64,000 nucleotides of DNA. It comes from Serratia liquefaciens ATCC 27592. GTDB taxonomy: Bacteria; Pseudomonadota; Gammaproteobacteria; Enterobacterales; Enterobacteriaceae. Location: NCBI RefSeq assembly GCF_000422085.1, contig NC_021741.1:3410001-3474000 (forward strand), written 5' to 3'. A program made the position numbers and the translations under genes. The notes under the pieces were generated by a model, which saw only the letters and a program-made list of their open reading frames with translations, searched no databases and had not been told where the DNA came from. Below are positions 38,996 through 49,258 of the stretch, piece by piece; position 1 is the stretch's first letter; each line of letters opens with the position of its first letter.

Positions 38996-40186
38996 TTAGG
39001 GCAAATCCGGGAAGAAGCGGCGTTTAAGCGCCAGCTCCACCCCGCGCAGTTCCGCCAACCCCTTCAAACGACCAATCGCCGAGTAGCCCGGGTTGGTTTT
39101 TTTCTTCAGATCGTCCAGCATCTGGTGCCCATGGTCGGGACGCATCGGGATCGGCCGGCGATCGCCTGCCTGATGGCGCCGTTGCTCCTCAGTGAGGATC
39201 GCCTCGATCACCGCCACCATGTCCACGTCGCCTTGCAGATGCGCACCCTCATGGAAACTTTTCGGGTTTTCTTCGCGACAGGTAGCACGTAAATGGGTGA
39301 AGTGGATGCGATCGCCGAAGGTTTCGATCATCCGCACCAGATCGTTATCCGCCCGTACGCCGTAAGAGCCGGTGCACATGGTGAAGCCGTTATACCGGCT
39401 GTCGACCGTTTGCTTGAACCACTGCATATCCTCAATGGTAGAGACGATGCGCGGCAACCCCAAAATCGGCCGCGGCGGATCGTCCGGATGCACTGCCAAA
39501 CGCACGCCAACCTCCTCCGCCACCGGCACAATGGCGCGCAGGAACACCGCCATATTCTCTCGCAGCTGCGCCTTGTCAATCCCATCGTACTCCGCCAGGC
39601 GGGCGCGGAATTGATCGAGGGTATAGCCCTCTTCGGCCCCCGGTAATCCGGCGATAATATTGCCGGTCAGCTTGGCAACCTCCGCCTCGTTCATCGCGGA
39701 AAAATAGGTTGCAGCCTGCTCCTGTTCTTGCGGCGTGTAATCCTGCTCTGCGCCAGCGCGTTGCAGGATATGCAGATCAAAAGCCGCGAAGGCGGTCTGA
39801 TCGAAACGCAACGCTTTCGACCCGTCCGGCAGTAAATACTCCAGATCGGTGCGCGTCCAGTCCAGGATCGGCATAAAGTTGTAGCATACGGTGTCGATGC
39901 CGCAGGCCGCTAGGTTACGCAGCGATTGCTGATAGTTAGCGATATGCTGCCGGTAATGGCCGCTGTGGGTTTTGATCTCCTCATGCACCGGGATACTTTC
40001 CACTACCGACCACACCAAGCCTTTCTCCGCCAATAGGGCCTGACGGGCCTTGATCTCTTCGACCGGCCACACCTCGCCATTCGGGATATGGTGCAAGGCG
40101 GTGACGACGCCAGTGGCGCCGGCCTGGCGCACATCATCAAGAGAGACCGGATCGTTCGGCCCATACCAACGCCATGTTTGTTCCAT
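38996..40186 (-). CDS. uxuA: D-mannonate dehydratase
   Basis: 396-residue UxuA-family TIM-barrel enzyme, dehydrating D-mannonate to 2-keto-3-deoxygluconate. Family marks: [32 protein letters not shown] (N terminus), [30 protein letters not shown] with metal-binding His, HFTHLRA and [11 protein letters not shown]. Divergent from the yeiQ/uxuB oxidoreductase, with which it forms the hexuronate pathway. E. coli has no uxuA at this place, so it is inserted between yeiP and yeiQ. Confidence 0.95.
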   Translation of the reverse strand: MEQTWRWYGPNDPVSLDDVRQAGATGVVTALHHIPNGEVWPVEEIKARQALLAEKGLVWSVVESIPVHEEIKTHSGHYRQHIANYQQSLRNLAACGIDTVCYNFMPILDWTRTDLEYLLPDGSKALRFDQTAFAAFDLHILQRAGAEQDYTPQEQEQAATYFSAMNEAEVAKLTGNIIAGLPGAEEGYTLDQFRARLAEYDGIDKAQLRENMAVFLRAIVPVAEEVGVRLAVHPDDPPRPILGLPRIVSTIEDMQWFKQTVDSRYNGFTMCTGSYGVRADNDLVRMIETFGDRIHFTHLRATCREENPKSFHEGAHLQGDVDMVAVIEAILTEEQRRHQAGDRRPIPMRPDHGHQMLDDLKKKTNPGYSAIGRLKGLAELRGVELALKRRFFPDLP

Positions 40187-40521
40187 TATTTATCCTTGTA
40201 AAAATTGCCCAGTATCGCGGAAGTGATAAAGATCGCCCTGCTCCAGCCATCTTGTTATACCAAAATAAAATAGATATCGGTTATCTTTCACCTTACTCTT
40301 TCGCCAATTGCTGTCAAAAGTGAAACCGCGATTGGTTGATCCACTTCACGGATCTGGCTTATTTTGCACGCGCACATGTAATTAGTGCGCTTACAGCCTT
40401 ACACTGGCGGCAGAAAATTCGTGCAGCCCCGGCAGAAGGAGTGCCGTATTCTGCACAAAAAACTGGTCTGATAACTTTTAAAGTTAACCGCCAACACATC
40501 TACTCAGCCTTGGAGCTTTGC
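40187..40521. promoter_or_regulatory. uxuA/yeiQ divergent region with ExuR/UxuR-like site
   Basis: 335-bp divergent region. At 40252-40265, TTGTTATACCAAAA fits the core of the ExuR/UxuR consensus (TTGGTATACCAA). A shared operator for the mannonate genes is inferred. An open frame from 40336 continues into the oxidoreductase but has no similarity upstream of 40522. Confidence 0.6.
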
Positions 40522-42003
40522 ATGAAGACTATCGCCAACACGCCGCTTCCGGATGCCGTCCAGCAGCCAGGTTACGATCGCAGCGCATTACAGAGCCGCA
40601 TGGTGCACATTGGATTTGGCGCCTTTCACCGTGCCCACCAGGCGCTACTGACCGATCGAGTGTTGAATCGTCAGGGCGGCGACTGGGGGATCTGCGAAAT
40701 CAGCCTGTTCGGCGGTGATAATTTGTTCCGGACGCTGCGCCAGCAGGACCATCTTTACAGCGTGCTGGAAAAAGGCGCGGCGAGTAATCAGGCTATCGTG
40801 ATCGGTGCGGTGCATGAGAGCGTACACCGCAAGCTGGAAGGGATTGGCGCCGTATTGGAAAAGCTGGCGGAGCCACAGGTGGCGATTGTCTCGATGACCA
40901 TTACCGAAAAAGGCTATTGCATTGAACCCGGCAGCGGAAAACTGGATCTTCAACATCAGGCGATCCGCGCCGATCTGGCGAATCCCGGCGAGCCTTCCAC
41001 CGTGCCGGGGATCCTGGTGGAAGCGCTGCGCCTGCGTCTGGAACGTGGGCTGCCCGCCTTTACCCTGCTCTCTTGCGACAACATCCCGGAAAACGGCCAC
41101 GTGCTGCGTAACGCGATCGTCGGTTTGGCTCAAGCGCGCGACGGCGCGCTGGCCGACTGGATTGCCCGCGAGGTGAGCTTCCCCAGCACCATGGTAGACC
41201 GTATCGTCCCAGCCGCTACGCCAGAGACGCTGGATGAAGTGGCCGAGGCGCTCGGCGGCGTTCGTGATGAATGCGCCATCGCCTGCGAACCCTTTATCCA
41301 GTGGGTCGTTGAGGATAACTTTGTCGCCGGCCGCCCAGCCTGGGAACGGGCCGGTGCACAGTTGGTCAATGACGTGCTGCCTTTTGAGCAGATGAAACTG
41401 CGCATGCTGAACGGCAGCCACTCTTTCCTGGCCTATCTCGGGTATCTTGGGGGCTATCAGTACATCAACGACTGTATGGGCGATGAGTCTTATCGCCGCG
41501 CCGCACTCCACCTGATGCTGGCTGAACAGGCGCCGACGCTGAACGTTAGCGGTATCGATTTGCCCGCCTATGCAGCACAGCTGATTGAGCGCTACAGCAA
41601 CCCGGCGTTGCAACACCGTACCTGGCAAATCGCCATGGACGGCACGCAAAAATTACCGCAGCGTATGCTGGACTCGGTGCGTTGGCATCTGCAGCATGGC
41701 GGCAGCTATGCCGGTCTGGCTCTCGGGGTGGCGGGCTGGATGCGCTATGTCGGCGGCGTGGATGATGCCGGGCAGCCAATAGACATCCGCGATCCGTTAT
41801 TGGCTACGCTGCAACAGACAGTGGCTTCAACGCCGGATGATGAACAACGGGTAAAAGCCCTGTTGGGTCTAACGGCTATTTTTGGTGAGCAATTGGCGGC
41901 CAACGAGGAATTTGTCACGGCGGTCACCCGCGCCTACTTGTCATTACGCGATCGCGGTGCGCGTCAAACGGTGCAAAACTGGGTGTCGACTCAGCTGGCT
42001 TAG
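40522..42003 (+). CDS. yeiQ: D-mannonate oxidoreductase / fructuronate reductase (YeiQ/UxuB family)
   Basis: 493-residue mannitol-dehydrogenase-family enzyme. The N-terminal Rossmann part (MVHIGFGAFHRAHQALLTDRVLN, GGDWGICEISLF) is closest to E. coli YeiQ, while the C-terminal part also resembles UxuB. The active-site lysine region is MKLRMLNGSHSFLAYLGYLGG. It reduces D-fructuronate to D-mannonate with NADH. Next to yeiP/yeiR as E. coli yeiQ is, yet divergent from uxuA, so it probably serves as the UxuB of this organism. The ATG at 40522 gives MKTIANTPLP, like YeiQ. Confidence 0.88.
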   Translation: MKTIANTPLPDAVQQPGYDRSALQSRMVHIGFGAFHRAHQALLTDRVLNRQGGDWGICEISLFGGDNLFRTLRQQDHLYSVLEKGAASNQAIVIGAVHESVHRKLEGIGAVLEKLAEPQVAIVSMTITEKGYCIEPGSGKLDLQHQAIRADLANPGEPSTVPGILVEALRLRLERGLPAFTLLSCDNIPENGHVLRNAIVGLAQARDGALADWIAREVSFPSTMVDRIVPAATPETLDEVAEALGGVRDECAIACEPFIQWVVEDNFVAGRPAWERAGAQLVNDVLPFEQMKLRMLNGSHSFLAYLGYLGGYQYINDCMGDESYRRAALHLMLAEQAPTLNVSGIDLPAYAAQLIERYSNPALQHRTWQIAMDGTQKLPQRMLDSVRWHLQHGGSYAGLALGVAGWMRYVGGVDDAGQPIDIRDPLLATLQQTVASTPDDEQRVKALLGLTAIFGEQLAANEEFVTAVTRAYLSLRDRGARQTVQNWVSTQLA

Positions 42004-42069
42004 CCATTGAACAAGGCGTAAAGCGGGGAAAATGACGATGCCGGATATCATCCGGCATCGCCGAACGAC

Positions 42070-42378
42070 TTAACGATAAACTACCGTCATCACTGCAAGT
42101 TTTTTCTGTTGATCCACCCACTTCATTTCGGTCGAACCTAAATTCAGCGGCAGTTCTTTGCGTGTAGCATCAAATTTCGACAGGGCCTGTTGGTCTTGAT
42201 AGTGCTGCCCATTTCGGTAACATTGCGTATTGGCCGTTGAAGCGGTAACTTTCACCGTACAGGGGCTTTCCACAATAGATCCGACAAAACGAATAACTCC
42301 GCCAGTGGTTCCTGCATGACTTACTGCCGTCCATGAAAACAACATTCCTGCGATCAAAAATAACCGAAAGACATTCAT
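42070..42378 (-). CDS. Short type 1 fimbrial-like (mini-pilin) protein
   Basis: 102 residues with a signal peptide (1-22, cleaved after SHA). The mature start GTTGGVIRFVGSIVESPCTV is the normal first strand of chaperone-usher pilins, with a second Cys in NTQCYR for the disulfide, and the end AVMTVVYR resembles a pilin C-terminal strand. Pilins are usually about 160-180 residues, so the central part is missing or naturally short. No usher, chaperone or other fimbrial gene is nearby. GAGG precedes the ATG. Either a reduced functional secreted protein or a decayed pilin. Confidence 0.72.
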   Translation of the reverse strand: MNVFRLFLIAGMLFSWTAVSHAGTTGGVIRFVGSIVESPCTVKVTASTANTQCYRNGQHYQDQQALSKFDATRKELPLNLGSTEMKWVDQQKKLAVMTVVYR

Positions 42379-42695
42379 GGCAACCTCATTTTTTGTTAAG
42401 CCAATTTAAACATAGAGGATCTTCTTAGGAATAATCGCAAGGTAAGGGCATTTATTTGGCGGGTAATCGGGCAATTAACAAAGTTAAAACAAGCTACTAA
42501 CAACTATTTCCCTTAGGTAATATCCGGTTTTTGCTGGGATTTTTCCTAATGATGATCGCCATTTTGTTGCTTTAAAATGACGTATCTCAATCTGTCGGAT
42601 TTGTGACTTAACGCAGGGAGAGCAGCGCCATCCTGCCTGGTGAAGTAGAATGGCCAAACTATTGCCCTTAAATTCATTAACATCAGGAATAATTA
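42379..42695. other. Intergenic region upstream of yeiR
   Basis: 317 bp, AT-rich, between the mini-pilin and yeiR (divergent). It should hold both promoters. No Zur-like palindrome and no convincing gene were seen. Confidence 0.45.
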
Positions 42696-43670
42696 ATGAC
42701 TAAAACTAACCTGATCACCGGTTTTCTCGGCAGCGGCAAAACCACCACCATCCGCCATTTGCTGGCTAACAAGCCGGAACATGAACGCTGGGCGGTGCTG
42801 GTGAATGAGTTCGGTGAAATTGGCATCGACGGCGCGCTGCTGGCTGACAGCGGCGCAGTGTTGAAGGAGATCCCCGGTGGCTGCATGTGTTGCGTGAACG
42901 GGCTGCCGATGCAGGTCGGGCTGAACATGTTGCTGCAACAAAACAAGCCTGATCGCTTGCTGATCGAACCCACCGGGCTCGGTCATCCGAAACAGATCCT
43001 GTCATTGCTGACGCAAGACAGTTACGCCGGTTGGATCGATCTGCAAGCCACGCTGTGCCTGTTGGATGCACGCCAACTCAGCGAACCGCGCTACCGCGAC
43101 AACGAAAACTTCCGCGATCAACTGGCGGCCGCCGACATTATTCTGGCCAGCAAAAGCGACACCTATCAGCCGCAAGATCTGATGGCCCTGCAGCAATGGA
43201 TGGAACAGGATGGCCACCAGCGTCCGCTTTATCATATTGAACGCGGTCAGGCCGATGTCGCGTGGCTCGACCAACCTCGCACTAATCGTACAGAATTACC
43301 CGACGCACAACATCATCATAGTCATGCCAAAACGCAGGGCCTGGCCGCATTGCGACTGCCGGAAACTTCCCGCTGGCGTCGAGCGCTCAACCAGGGCCAG
43401 GGTTTTAACAGCTGTGGTTGGATTTTTGACGCCGATACGGTGTTCGACACCGTTGGCATTATGGAATGGATACGTCTGGCGCCGGTCGAACGCGCCAAAG
43501 GTGTGGTACGTATTGCTGAAGGTACACTTTTAATCAACCGTCAGGGGCAAGATCTCAATATCGAAACGCGCCCTGTTACACCGCTGGACAGCCGAATTGA
43601 ACTGATTCACAGCGAGAATGCGGACTGGAACGCGTTGCAATCCAAGCTGTTTAGTATTCGTTTAAGTTGA
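42696..43670 (+). CDS. yeiR: Zinc-binding GTPase YeiR (COG0523/CobW family)
   Basis: 324-residue G3E GTPase. Walker A FLGSGKTTTIRHL at 10-22, the metal motif GGCMCCVNG (CxCC) near 65, and TGLGHPK. A His-rich loop (HHHSH) around 207-211 suggests metal binding. COG0523 proteins act as metallochaperones or insertases; E. coli YeiR binds zinc. Backbone synteny with yeiQ and lpxT is kept. RBS CAGGAA upstream. Confidence 0.93.
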   Translation: MTKTNLITGFLGSGKTTTIRHLLANKPEHERWAVLVNEFGEIGIDGALLADSGAVLKEIPGGCMCCVNGLPMQVGLNMLLQQNKPDRLLIEPTGLGHPKQILSLLTQDSYAGWIDLQATLCLLDARQLSEPRYRDNENFRDQLAAADIILASKSDTYQPQDLMALQQWMEQDGHQRPLYHIERGQADVAWLDQPRTNRTELPDAQHHHSHAKTQGLAALRLPETSRWRRALNQGQGFNSCGWIFDADTVFDTVGIMEWIRLAPVERAKGVVRIAEGTLLINRQGQDLNIETRPVTPLDSRIELIHSENADWNALQSKLFSIRLS

Positions 43671-43722
43671 GATCTTTACCGTTAATGCCCTTTTACTCTT
43701 TAGACAGACTACAGGTTATGCC

Positions 43723-44427
43723 ATGACTCGCCGCAACTTACCCCTCATCATTTTCTTCAATATATTGGGCATTGTGCTGTTCTTGTCCTGGTTCCTGCCG
43801 GCGAATCACGGTTATTGGTTTACTCTGGATTCGGAAATTTTCTTCTTCTTTAATCGTCATCTGGCTACCGATCCCGGTTTTCTGCATCTGGTGGCTATCA
43901 CCAATAACCGCGCCTTTGACGTCATTTCGCTGCTGGCCATGGGGTTGTTGTACCTGTGCTTTTACCTGCAGCAGGATGGCGCCGGCCGTCGCCGCTTGTT
44001 GATTACCGGCGTTGTCATGCTGCTGACCGCCGTGGTGCTGAACCAGCTTGGGCATTTACTGCCGGTCAAACACCCTAGCCCGTCGCTGAGTTTTGAGAAC
44101 ATCAACCGCGTCAGCGAACTGACCGGTATTCCGACTAAAGACGCTTCAGGCGACAGCTTCCCCGGCGATCACGGCATGATGCTGATGATATTTTCCTGCT
44201 TTATGTTGCGTTACTTCAACCGTCGCGCGTTCGCCGTCGCACTGCTGATTACGGTGGTATTTTCATTGCCGCGCGTGATGATTGGTGCCCACTGGTTTAC
44301 CGATATTGCCGTCGGCTCGCTGTCGGTGGTGCTGGTTGGCGCCAGTTGGTGTCTGATGACGCCGTTTAGCGATGTGCTGATCCGGGGTCTGAATCGCCTG
44401 CTACCCGGTAAACACCGTCCAGCATAG
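43723..44427 (+). CDS. lpxT: Lipid A 1-diphosphate synthase LpxT (YeiU)
   Basis: 234-residue inner-membrane PAP2-superfamily phosphotransferase. The split phosphatase signature is present: KHPSPSLSF, then SGDSFPGDHG and RVMIGAHWFTDI. It uses undecaprenyl pyrophosphate to phosphorylate lipid A at position 1 in the periplasm. About five to six membrane helices. Starts 52 bp after yeiR. Confidence 0.93.
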   Translation: MTRRNLPLIIFFNILGIVLFLSWFLPANHGYWFTLDSEIFFFFNRHLATDPGFLHLVAITNNRAFDVISLLAMGLLYLCFYLQQDGAGRRRLLITGVVMLLTAVVLNQLGHLLPVKHPSPSLSFENINRVSELTGIPTKDASGDSFPGDHGMMLMIFSCFMLRYFNRRAFAVALLITVVFSLPRVMIGAHWFTDIAVGSLSVVLVGASWCLMTPFSDVLIRGLNRLLPGKHRPA

Positions 44428-44842
44428 TCATAACCAATAGTTATGATCCCCAGGAGGCCCGCCGGCCTCCTGATTATTTCCCCACCGCATTTCGTTTATT
44501 TCCCCATCAGCGCGTTAACGCTTTCGCCACCTGATTTCACGCAAAACCAACACAACGGACAATCAGCGTTTTTTATATGAAGATTTACATTATGTTACAT
44601 CACAAATTCATATAAAAAAGGGTGGAAAAAGGCTCGCAATCCCCAATTCGTTACGGTAATCTCGGATGCGTTTGTGCCTGGTTTAACCTGACTCAGCTTC
44701 AAATCCACTAAAAATGTGCGTTCCAGCACGTTTTCAGAGGTAACTGATTGTCGTTAAAACAGCTGCAGATTAGTCTCGTTCCGTTTGGCATTTTTCAGGT
44801 AGCGACTGACGTCGTTAAGGACTTCAAGGGAAAACAATAACA
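44428..44842. other. lpxT-mepS intergenic region
   Basis: 415 bp. Just after lpxT there is a CAGGAGGCC-cgcc-GGCCTCCTG hairpin (44451-44472) with a poor T-tail, a probable weak terminator. The rest is AT-rich leader and promoter for mepS. No small gene or recognised ncRNA stood out. Confidence 0.5.
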
Positions 44843-45418
44843 ATGGTCAAATCTCAACCGTTTCTGAGATATTTTTTGCGGGTAGTACCTGCAATTGCCG
44901 CAGCGGTAATGCTCTCCGCGTGCAGCACGACTCACACTTCGAACTTGAATAACGCACAAACTGAGATGCGTGCAGTTAATGACAAAGACGGTCTTTTACT
45001 GCAAGCCTCTCAGGATGAATTCGAAGCAATGGTCCGTAACGTTGACGTCAAGTCAAAGATTATGGATCAGTATGCAGACTGGAAAGGCGTTCGCTACCGT
45101 TTAGGCGGTGAAACCAAGCGCGGCATCGATTGCTCAGCGTTTGTACAGCGTACTTTCCGCGAACAGTTTGGCATGGACTTACCGCGTTCGACCTACGAAC
45201 AGGAAGACATGGGCAAGAAAATTTTGCGCACCAAACTGCGTCCTGGCGATCTGGTGCTGTTCCGCGCCGGCTCAACCGGGCGCCACGTCGGCATCTATTT
45301 AGGTAACGATCAATTCGTTCATGCCTCTACCAGCAACGGCGTGATGATTTCGAAACTGAGCGATAACTACTGGAATAAACGTTATCGCGAAGCCCGCCGG
45401 GTGCTTACCAGCAGCTGA
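44843..45418 (+). CDS. mepS: Murein DD-endopeptidase MepS (Spr), lipoprotein
   Basis: 191 residues. Signal with lipobox LSAC (Cys at about 28), then an NlpC/P60 cysteine peptidase. Catalytic Cys is in [12 protein letters not shown] and His in GRHVGIYL, with a third polar His in FVHAST. It cuts D-Ala-mDAP crosslinks to allow cell-wall growth; in E. coli it is degraded by the NlpI-Prc system. Ends at a strong terminator. Confidence 0.95.
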   Translation: MVKSQPFLRYFLRVVPAIAAAVMLSACSTTHTSNLNNAQTEMRAVNDKDGLLLQASQDEFEAMVRNVDVKSKIMDQYADWKGVRYRLGGETKRGIDCSAFVQRTFREQFGMDLPRSTYEQEDMGKKILRTKLRPGDLVLFRAGSTGRHVGIYLGNDQFVHASTSNGVMISKLSDNYWNKRYREARRVLTSS

Positions 45419-45763
45419 CGGCGCATGACCTGATTGTCCTGAATACCAAACGAGCGATAGAACGCTGCCTTCGGGCAGCGTTTTTTTTTGCACCGCTGTC
45501 TGCTCCGGATTGAGATCTTATTATCCGTTCGCAGCGCTTTGCCCCTACCCCAGTATTTCGCGATATTATTTGTAGGAAACTACGCACCGATGAAAAACTC
45601 ACCTATTATCGTCAAATGGGATAATGGTAGTCATGCCTGATTTAAACGATTAACAACCGTTAAATAATCGATGAATAATGACTGCAACAGCGCCGTTGGG
45701 ATATATTACGCAGTCACTCTATAACAAAAACAAATTGATACGCCGTGCTCAGGGGGCAGGTTT
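45419..45763. other. mepS-pdeN intergenic region
   Basis: 345 bp with the mepS terminator at its start, then an AT-rich stretch with an imperfect palindrome CGATTAAC/GTTAAATAATCG near 45648. A 16-codon ATG frame at about 45590 lacks a good ribosome-binding site and was not called. Confidence 0.4.
45461..45489 (+). terminator. Terminator of mepS
   Basis: AACGCTGCC-ttcg-GGCAGCGTT followed by a long T-run. Confidence 0.92.
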
Positions 45764-47350
45764 ATGGGCTTGAAAAGGGCATTTGCACGCCACGTCTCTC
45801 ACAGACGACGCAGTTTGGCTAAAAGCGCCATCGTAGCCCTGGTCTTTTTTATCCTGTTCGTGGCGATTACACTCTCTCTGATTGACCATCAGCGCACGCA
45901 ATATCAACATCGGGTCGAGCAACGCACGCAAAAATTCACAGCCGATACGCTTAATGATCTGACAACCATCATGCAGCAGTTAATGCCGCTGATTGACCGC
46001 CCCTGTTCTGCCAGCCAACCGGATATTACTTACCAGGCCGCTTTCCATTCCGGCGTACGCACTTTTATGCTGGTAAAAAATGGCTTTGCCTATTGCTCTT
46101 CGGCCACCGGCGAAATGATGCTGGCGCTGAAAAACATCTATCCGGAGATTGACCCGCATCAGTCGTTGGATCTCAAATTGCAGCAGGGAACGCCGCTGGT
46201 ACCGGGGAAACCGGCAGTAGCCGTCTGGTTACGTCAACCAGGAAAAGAAGACACCGGTGTGCTGGCGACGCTGGATATCGCGCTTATGCCCTATCAGTTG
46301 TTTACCTCTCGCCCGGAGCGGGCACCGGCGATTGCTATTATCTTGGGCGATCGTGCGCTGACCAGCTTTAGTCCGAATTTAATGCCGGTGAACCAGTTAC
46401 CGAACGAGAAAGCCGATCGCATCTCTATCGCCGGCACGCCGATGACCATTCTGTTTTATAACCAAAAGCTGACGCCCAACGATATTCGCCTCACCCTGAT
46501 GGGCAGCCTGGTACTGTCATTAATGATCGGCGTACTCTGTTATTACATGCTGTTGCTGCGCCAGAGCCCGGAACGCGCCCTGATGCGCGGTATCAAACGC
46601 AACGAATTCTTTATCGAATATCAGCCGGTGTTCCATACCCAAAGCGGCACCATCGGCGGACTGGAAGCCTTGATCCGCTGGCAGCATCCGATTGAAGGCC
46701 GCATCCCGCCGGATCTGTTTATTCCCTATGCCGAAAGCGAAGGGCTGATTGTGCCGCTAACGCGCCATCTGTTCCGCCTGATTGCCGAAGATGCACCCAA
46801 GTTGGCGACGGCGCTACCGCAGGGGGCCAAGCTCGGTCTGAACATCTCCCCTTCCCACCTTAGCGCCCCCTCCTTCCATCACGACGTGTATGAATTGCTG
46901 GCGCAACTGCCGGGCGATTACTTTACGTTGGTCTTTGAGATTACCGAGCGTGGCATGGTGGAAGAAGGCAATGCGCTGGCGGAGTTCGACTGGCTGCACC
47001 AGCAGGGCATCGAGATCGCCATTGATGATTTCGGTACCGGCCACAGCGCGCTGATCTATCTGGAACGCTTTAGCATGGATTATCTGAAAATAGATCGTGG
47101 TTTCGTTAACTCCATCGGCCAGGACACGGTCACCGCCCCGGTCCTGGACGCGGTGATTTCGCTGGCGAAAAAGCTGAAGATGCAAACCGTAGCGGAAGGC
47201 GTAGAAACCGCAGAACAGGTGAGCTTTCTGCAGGAACAGGACGTGAATTTCATGCAGGGATATTATTACAGCAGACCACTGAGCATCGACAACTTCGTGG
47301 CCTTCTGCAATGCCCATACCGTGATGGATCATCAGGCGCTAAAGGGCTGA
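45764..47350 (+). CDS. pdeN: Cyclic di-GMP phosphodiesterase PdeN (Rtn)
   Basis: 528 residues: membrane helix (about 22-43), periplasmic CSS-motif domain (45-240, containing YCSSATG), second membrane helix, then a C-terminal EAL domain (about 265-520). EAL residues look complete: GLEALIRW, LNISP, EITE, IDDFGTG, KIDRGFV and AEGVE. It hydrolyses c-di-GMP to pGpG; in CSS-domain enzymes the periplasmic cysteines respond to redox state. Same place as rtn in E. coli. Confidence 0.92.
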   Translation: MGLKRAFARHVSHRRRSLAKSAIVALVFFILFVAITLSLIDHQRTQYQHRVEQRTQKFTADTLNDLTTIMQQLMPLIDRPCSASQPDITYQAAFHSGVRTFMLVKNGFAYCSSATGEMMLALKNIYPEIDPHQSLDLKLQQGTPLVPGKPAVAVWLRQPGKEDTGVLATLDIALMPYQLFTSRPERAPAIAIILGDRALTSFSPNLMPVNQLPNEKADRISIAGTPMTILFYNQKLTPNDIRLTLMGSLVLSLMIGVLCYYMLLLRQSPERALMRGIKRNEFFIEYQPVFHTQSGTIGGLEALIRWQHPIEGRIPPDLFIPYAESEGLIVPLTRHLFRLIAEDAPKLATALPQGAKLGLNISPSHLSAPSFHHDVYELLAQLPGDYFTLVFEITERGMVEEGNALAEFDWLHQQGIEIAIDDFGTGHSALIYLERFSMDYLKIDRGFVNSIGQDTVTAPVLDAVISLAKKLKMQTVAEGVETAEQVSFLQEQDVNFMQGYYYSRPLSIDNFVAFCNAHTVMDHQALKG

Positions 47351-47439
47351 TCTTTTAACTTCTTTACCCTGCGGCACGGCGGCAAATGTTATGCTGGCCG
47401 CAGGCTTAATTGACTTTACAGCAGGAGCTTACCGTCAAG

Positions 47440-49248
47440 ATGTCCGTGCGCGTTTTTGCTGCCCTGGTGCTCTCAGCACTGAGTTTCGGTCTGCAGGCTG
47501 AAACCCTCAATGAAAGCTATGCTTTCGCCCAGCTCGGTGAGCCCAAGTACTCCACCGATTTTAGCCATTACGACTACGTTAACCCGGCGGCGCCCAAAGG
47601 TGGCGATGTGCGGCTGGCAGCGATCGGCACCTATGATAACTTCAACCGCTACGCCCCCCGCGGCGTGCCCGGCGAACGCACCGACGCATTGTATGACTCT
47701 CTGTTTACTACCTCGGACGATGAAATAGGCAGCTACTACCCGCTGATTGCCGAATCTGCCCGCTTCCCGGCCGACATGCGCTGGGTAGAGATCGATATCA
47801 ACGCCCGCGCCCGCTTCCACGATAGCACGCCCATCACCGCCGCCGACGTGGCCTTCACCTTTAACAAGTTTATGACCGAGGGCGTACCGCAGTTTCGCGT
47901 CGCCTACAAAGGCATTACGGTCAAGGCTATCTCACGTCTGACGGTACGTATCGAATTCCCGCAGCCGGATAAAGACAAACTGCTGGGGCTGTTTAGCCTC
48001 CCCATATTGCCGCAAAGCTTCTGGAAAGATCACAAGTTGAATGACCCCCTGAGCACGCCGCCGCTCAGCAGCGGGCCGTACAAGATTGCCAGCTACCGCC
48101 TAGGCCAATATATTACCTATCAGCGCGTGCGAGATTATTGGGCGGCTAACCTGCCGGTTAACCGTGGCCGTTTTAACTTCGACAGCATCCGCTACGACTA
48201 CTACCTGGACGATAAAGTTGCGCTGGAAGCCTTTAAGGCCGGTGCCTATGACTTCCGCATTGAAGGCTCGCCAAAAAACTGGGCAACCCAGTACCAGGGG
48301 GGCAATTTCGCACGCAACTATATAATCAAACAGGACGAAACCAACCAGTCGGCGCAAAATACCCGCTGGATGGCCTTCAACATGAGACGCCCGCTGTTTG
48401 CCGACCCCAAGATTCGCGAGGCGATCACGCTGGCGTTTGATTTTGACTGGATGAACAAGGCGCTGTATTACAATGCCTATCAACGCACCAACAGCTATTT
48501 CCAAAATACGCCTTACGCCGCCAGCGGTTATCCTGACGCGGCTGAATTGGCGCTGCTGGCACCGCTGAAGGGCAAGGTACCGGCGGAAGTCTTCACCAGT
48601 ATCTACCAGCCACCGTCCTCCGACGGCAGCGGCAACGATCGCCAGAACCTGCTGAAAGCCACGCAATTGCTGAACCAGGCCGGCTGGGAAGTGAAAAACC
48701 AGCGGTTGGTGAACAGCAAAACCGGCCAGCCCTTCAGCTTCGAACTGATGCTGCTGAGCGGCAGCAACTTCCAGTACGTATTGCCGTTCCAGCACAACCT
48801 GAAACGGCTGGGCATCGATATGCAGATCCGTGAGATCGACATATCCCAATTCACTAAGCGTATGCGAGACGGTGATTTCGACATGATGCCGACGGTCTAT
48901 TTGGCTATGCCCTTCCCAAGCTCCAGCCTTGAGACGCTTTGGGATTCCAAATACATCAACTCCAGTTGGAATACCCCCGGCGTCACCGATCCGGCCGTCG
49001 ACAGCCTGGTCAGGCAGATCGCCGCGCACCAGGGCGACGAGAAAGCCCTGCTGCCGCTGGGCAGGGCGTTGGATCGGGTACTGACCTGGAACAGGTACAT
49101 GCTGCCGATGTGGTATTCCAATCACGATCGCTACGCGTACTGGGACAAATTCTCCACGCCGCCTATCCGCCCGGCCTATGTGATCGGCTTCGATAACTGG
49201 TGGTTTGACGTCAATAAGGCGGCGCGTTTGCCGACTCAACAACAATAA
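47440..49248 (+). CDS. yejA: Peptide/microcin C ABC transporter, periplasmic binding protein YejA
   Basis: 602-residue SBP_bac_5 protein with a signal peptide (1-21, ending LQA). The mature part begins [21 protein letters not shown] and shows [16 protein letters not shown] and [22 protein letters not shown], typical of YejA. First gene of yejABEF, which imports oligopeptides and microcin C. The ATG at 47440 lies 13 bases after AGGAG, rather far; the frame stays open to 47410. Confidence 0.93.
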   Translation: MSVRVFAALVLSALSFGLQAETLNESYAFAQLGEPKYSTDFSHYDYVNPAAPKGGDVRLAAIGTYDNFNRYAPRGVPGERTDALYDSLFTTSDDEIGSYYPLIAESARFPADMRWVEIDINARARFHDSTPITAADVAFTFNKFMTEGVPQFRVAYKGITVKAISRLTVRIEFPQPDKDKLLGLFSLPILPQSFWKDHKLNDPLSTPPLSSGPYKIASYRLGQYITYQRVRDYWAANLPVNRGRFNFDSIRYDYYLDDKVALEAFKAGAYDFRIEGSPKNWATQYQGGNFARNYIIKQDETNQSAQNTRWMAFNMRRPLFADPKIREAITLAFDFDWMNKALYYNAYQRTNSYFQNTPYAASGYPDAAELALLAPLKGKVPAEVFTSIYQPPSSDGSGNDRQNLLKATQLLNQAGWEVKNQRLVNSKTGQPFSFELMLLSGSNFQYVLPFQHNLKRLGIDMQIREIDISQFTKRMRDGDFDMMPTVYLAMPFPSSSLETLWDSKYINSSWNTPGVTDPAVDSLVRQIAAHQGDEKALLPLGRALDRVLTWNRYMLPMWYSNHDRYAYWDKFSTPPIRPAYVIGFDNWWFDVNKAARLPTQQQ

Positions 49249-49258
49249 GGAATCTGCG

